The translations under genes and the position numbers were made by a program. A stretch of DNA of 64,000 nt, from contig NC_060059.1 in the NCBI RefSeq assembly GCF_020283565.1, positions 503,501-567,500 on the forward strand, written 5' to 3'. Source of the stretch: Trifolium pratense (lineage: Eukaryota; Streptophyta; Magnoliopsida; Fabales; Fabaceae). The stretch's first letter is position 1; each line of letters begins with the position of its first letter. Below are positions 61,414 to 64,000 of the stretch, in pieces. Below the pieces are notes generated by a model. The model ran no database searches, was not told the DNA's origin, and saw only the letters and a list, made by a program, of their open reading frames with translations.

Positions 61414-63443
61414 CTAAACATGGTCAGCTCTACCATCGTCCTCACTGCTTCCATCACCACCAGCGTGTCTGCAAGACAGTCGAAGAAAGATTATTATTAA
61501 TGCTTTGAATTCCATCTAAACAAACTACTGAGATGGTGACAAAATAACGTCAGAAATGAATGAAAACGAACCGCCATGATGATGTTAGATTCCGAGCTTT
61601 TCTGTCCAGTTGAAGATTTTCCAAAGCATTTGAAGCTTGAATTACATCTTCGGGAAGTTCATCACTGTCATATCGCCAATTGTACTCATCCTTCCTGTAT
61701 GCAGATGCGGAAGGCCCTCCTCTTCTATCTGGATGTTTTTAGTATAAATTAAAGGAAATTCCCAAGCATATAAGTAAATTAATATAAAAGTTAGTCATAG
61801 GAAATACCCACCAGATGCTTGAGATGAGGGAACAGCCCTGCAACAAAAGTACATGTGTTACTTCATAGTTTTCGACTTAGAAAAAAATGGATAAGTTGTA
61901 ATAACACAGAAATAAATTTAAAATAACAATAAAGTATATCAGACCAACTTGCAGAGAAATAAGAGCATGCTTGTAACAACAATTTTCATGAAAAAAGCAC
62001 TTTATACAAAAAATATCTAAGCTTTTGAAAAAAGATATAACTTTAAACAAAACAACATAAACAAACTTTTTTTCAGCTTAAACAAATGGTCTTTAAGGTC
62101 AGCCATGCACCTTCCTAGTGGAGGTAAGCCACCAGCAACAGACGATGAAGAATTCCTTCGCGTGTTCCGTGATTCTGAGTTTGGCAAAGGCTCAGTTTCT
62201 GAAGTAGTAAACCTCCTACCACTAGCCCTTGCTTGTGATAAGTTCTATCAAATCATTATCACCATGCAATCATTAGTCAGTGTACACATTTGCAACTATT
62301 CTAATATTTGTGCAATTAACTAAAAAAACAGTGCATTAAAGAATGACATGATAAGTGCAATTAACTAAAACACCTCAAATTTCAAGAATCCTTCAAGCAC
62401 ATCCAGGAGTACAGGGCTATCTCCATTTCTATTAAGATCGTATCCATTTTTGCTACTAAATTCTTTCAACTCAGACTTCCAAGAATCTTTTTCCTGCAAC
62501 AAAATATGTCAAGTCAAAAGCAGCATAATGGGAATTAACAAAAAGCAACGAGATAATAAAATAAATAAACAGCAAAATACAAATGAATTGATTACCAAAT
62601 TACACTCTGGAAGATAAACTTTTAGCGAGTGATTGAGCTGTGCCCAGTCAAGGTATTCACATACCAATGCAGTAAGGAGTCTACCTGCATGGTGAATACC
62701 AAAAAGGAAACGATGGTTGAAATAAGTTACATTACATAATCTCGATCGAAAAATGAGCATCACAAAACACAACCATCTCCAAACATAAAGCCGCTCCCAT
62801 TGTCAACCCCGTAACTCATAAACAGGCATGCAGAATACGCGAATCAAAACACAGGGGTCAGATCGGATACAGCAAACTCACCCGAATATCTAGTACTAGC
62901 TGAATTAAAACAATTCAAGCTCATTTTTTAAAAAAAAAAAACAATAAATGGAAGGTGGTGAATCCCAATTGAAGCTCAGTTTATATTCATGTTAAGTGGA
63001 AATTACAGAATCATATAGCATAGAAAGACAAAATGAAATCGCAAAAAATGCAATTTTTATCCTTAAAAGTTAGTAAAAAGGAACATGAAAATGGCGAATT
63101 AAGAAAAGGGGGGTAAAACTGACCAGAAGGAGAAGCGTGAAGCTGTTTAGCACGATCGTTGCAGCTACCTAACAATGCAGGAGGCAAAGCTTGATCTTTT
63201 TCGATGACACGATCTTCCTCTTCAATAGCTTCGAAGACACTGGCTCTGAGTTCAGCCTGAAAGAAGAAATGAAGAAGAAACCCTAATAAGTAAGTGAGTT
63301 TGGGAATTGGATCTAAGGAGAAAACCCTAATTGGAAAATAATTGAAAATAGCGTACGCGGATCCTGGCGAGAACACCTTTCTTCTCGAGAGTGCGAGTGA
63401 CGAGTGTTTTTAGGTCCATCATCTCTCTCGTATAGTCATCCAT
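61414..63443 (-). CDS. TON1: TONNEAU1 (TON1) microtubule-organisation protein
   Basis: Cortical microtubule and preprophase-band organiser. It works with TRM proteins and the FASS/TON2 PP2A subunit and is related to animal FOP/OFD1. Eight exons: 63357-63443, 63124-63256, 62596-62684, 62374-62493, 62111-62244, 61812-61837, 61572-61728, 61414-61468; they join in frame to 266 residues. The start MDDYTREMMDLKTLVTRTLE is almost identical to Arabidopsis TON1a as I recall it. RAELRASVFEAIEEEDRVIE and the LisH-like LLTALVCEYLDWAQLNHSLK follow, then YRKDEYNWRYDSDELPEDVI, LQLDRKARNLTSSWR and an acidic tail (GSSEDDGRADHV). One exon is only 26 bases. Arabidopsis has a tandem TON1a/TON1b pair; only one copy is in the window, and nothing beyond 64000 is visible. 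Confidence 0.95.
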
Positions 63444-64000
63444 ATCTTCCGATTTCCAGTTACGCACCAAACTCTCTCTGTTTCTGTATTCAATTCAATT
63501 CAATTGTATGCTTCTTCTTCTCTTCTTTCCTTTACGCCTAGTGACCAATTTACATTTTATCTATCTATTATTTATATATTTAGGAGTTTCTCTCTCATGG
63601 TCTAATTCCTATGTGGCACAATTTTCTTGATCCATGTCTTATGTGGCATTCTAATATTTCTCCAATTCCTATGTGGCTAACTATGAAGGCCTTTGCAATT
63701 TCTCTACATGATGATATCATTTTACTTAGAATTTTTGACTAATTTGAAAATTCAATCATTTTTCAATTATTATTTATAAATCGAATTTAATGTTCTTCAA
63801 TTAAATCAGGATATATTCAAATCATTTGATTCATTCTATTACATATTAATTCATTAATATATTATTAGTGTCAATCACGTATTATTATAATTATTTTTGT
63901 AGCAAATTTTTTGTGTGAATAGTAATTATGCTCTTTATTGACATTAATTAAGTTTTTTTATTTTGAGAAAATCCTCATTGACTTATAAAAAGAAAATTCT
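63444..64000. other. TON1 upstream region
   Basis: A CTTCTTCTTCT-rich leader (about 63508-63530) is followed by AT-rich DNA. A short word, CTATGTGGC, occurs at about 63609, 63649 (as TTATGTGGC) and 63670. No gene supported up to the window end. Confidence 0.4.

Overview
This window reads as nuclear DNA of a dicot plant, most likely a papilionoid legume of the Medicago/Trifolium type. The evidence is intron-rich genes whose exons join in frame across GT-AG (two GC-AG) introns, AT-rich intergenic DNA, many Stowaway-type MITEs, tRNA-derived SINEs and Helitron ends, and reverse-transcriptase-like relics of a kind I associate with legume genomes. The species call is inference. There is no prokaryotic, organellar or viral gene set, no CRISPR array and no rRNA or tRNA gene that I can support.

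Layout, left to right. (1) A CALS3/GSL12-type callose synthase on the minus strand starts at 13558 and runs off the left edge; about 36 coding exons are present and the last quarter of the protein is missing. Its introns carry a LINE fragment, two TRIM-like LTR remnants and a 60-bp tandem duplication. (2) 13.6-16.9 kb is a repeat island: a small Helitron interrupted by a Stowaway MITE, long TA/GA microsatellites, and a decayed retroelement ORF with its own Stowaway. (3) A single-exon gene at 17041-18618 (plus) encodes a conserved plant protein of unknown function. (4) A plastid fibrillin of the PAP12/FBN10 type lies at 20823-24639 (plus). (5) A TBC-domain Rab-GAP occupies 26128-35180 (minus). 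(6) 35.2-43.9 kb is a second repeat island with a Helitron helicase pseudogene ending in a textbook Helitron 3' terminus, an RNase H relic, MITEs and a second copy of the retroelement relic. (7) Then follow phosphatidylglycerophosphate synthase (43889-45983, plus), lambda-class glutathione transferase (47238-49687, minus), a clade-D PP2C phosphatase (50674-52692, minus), the Fe-S assembly factor NAR1 (55843-58871, minus) and TONNEAU1 (61414-63443, minus).

The genes do not form an operon; each is an independent housekeeping or cell-biology gene. The block TBC - PGPS - GSTL - PP2C - (NAR1) - TON1 does match, from memory, a conserved neighbourhood on Arabidopsis chromosome 3 (At3g55000-At3g55050). 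It therefore looks like an old syntenic block whose spacers have been filled by transposons.

I found no convincing new biological system. The observations most worth checking are the conserved gene block, a G-rich inverted-repeat transposon sitting only about 65 bp upstream of the NAR1 start codon, two SINEs with clear target-site duplications inside NAR1 introns, nested Helitron/Stowaway insertions, an hAT element with a perfect 8-bp duplication, two GC-AG introns, and a start-stop upstream ORF in the PP2C leader.
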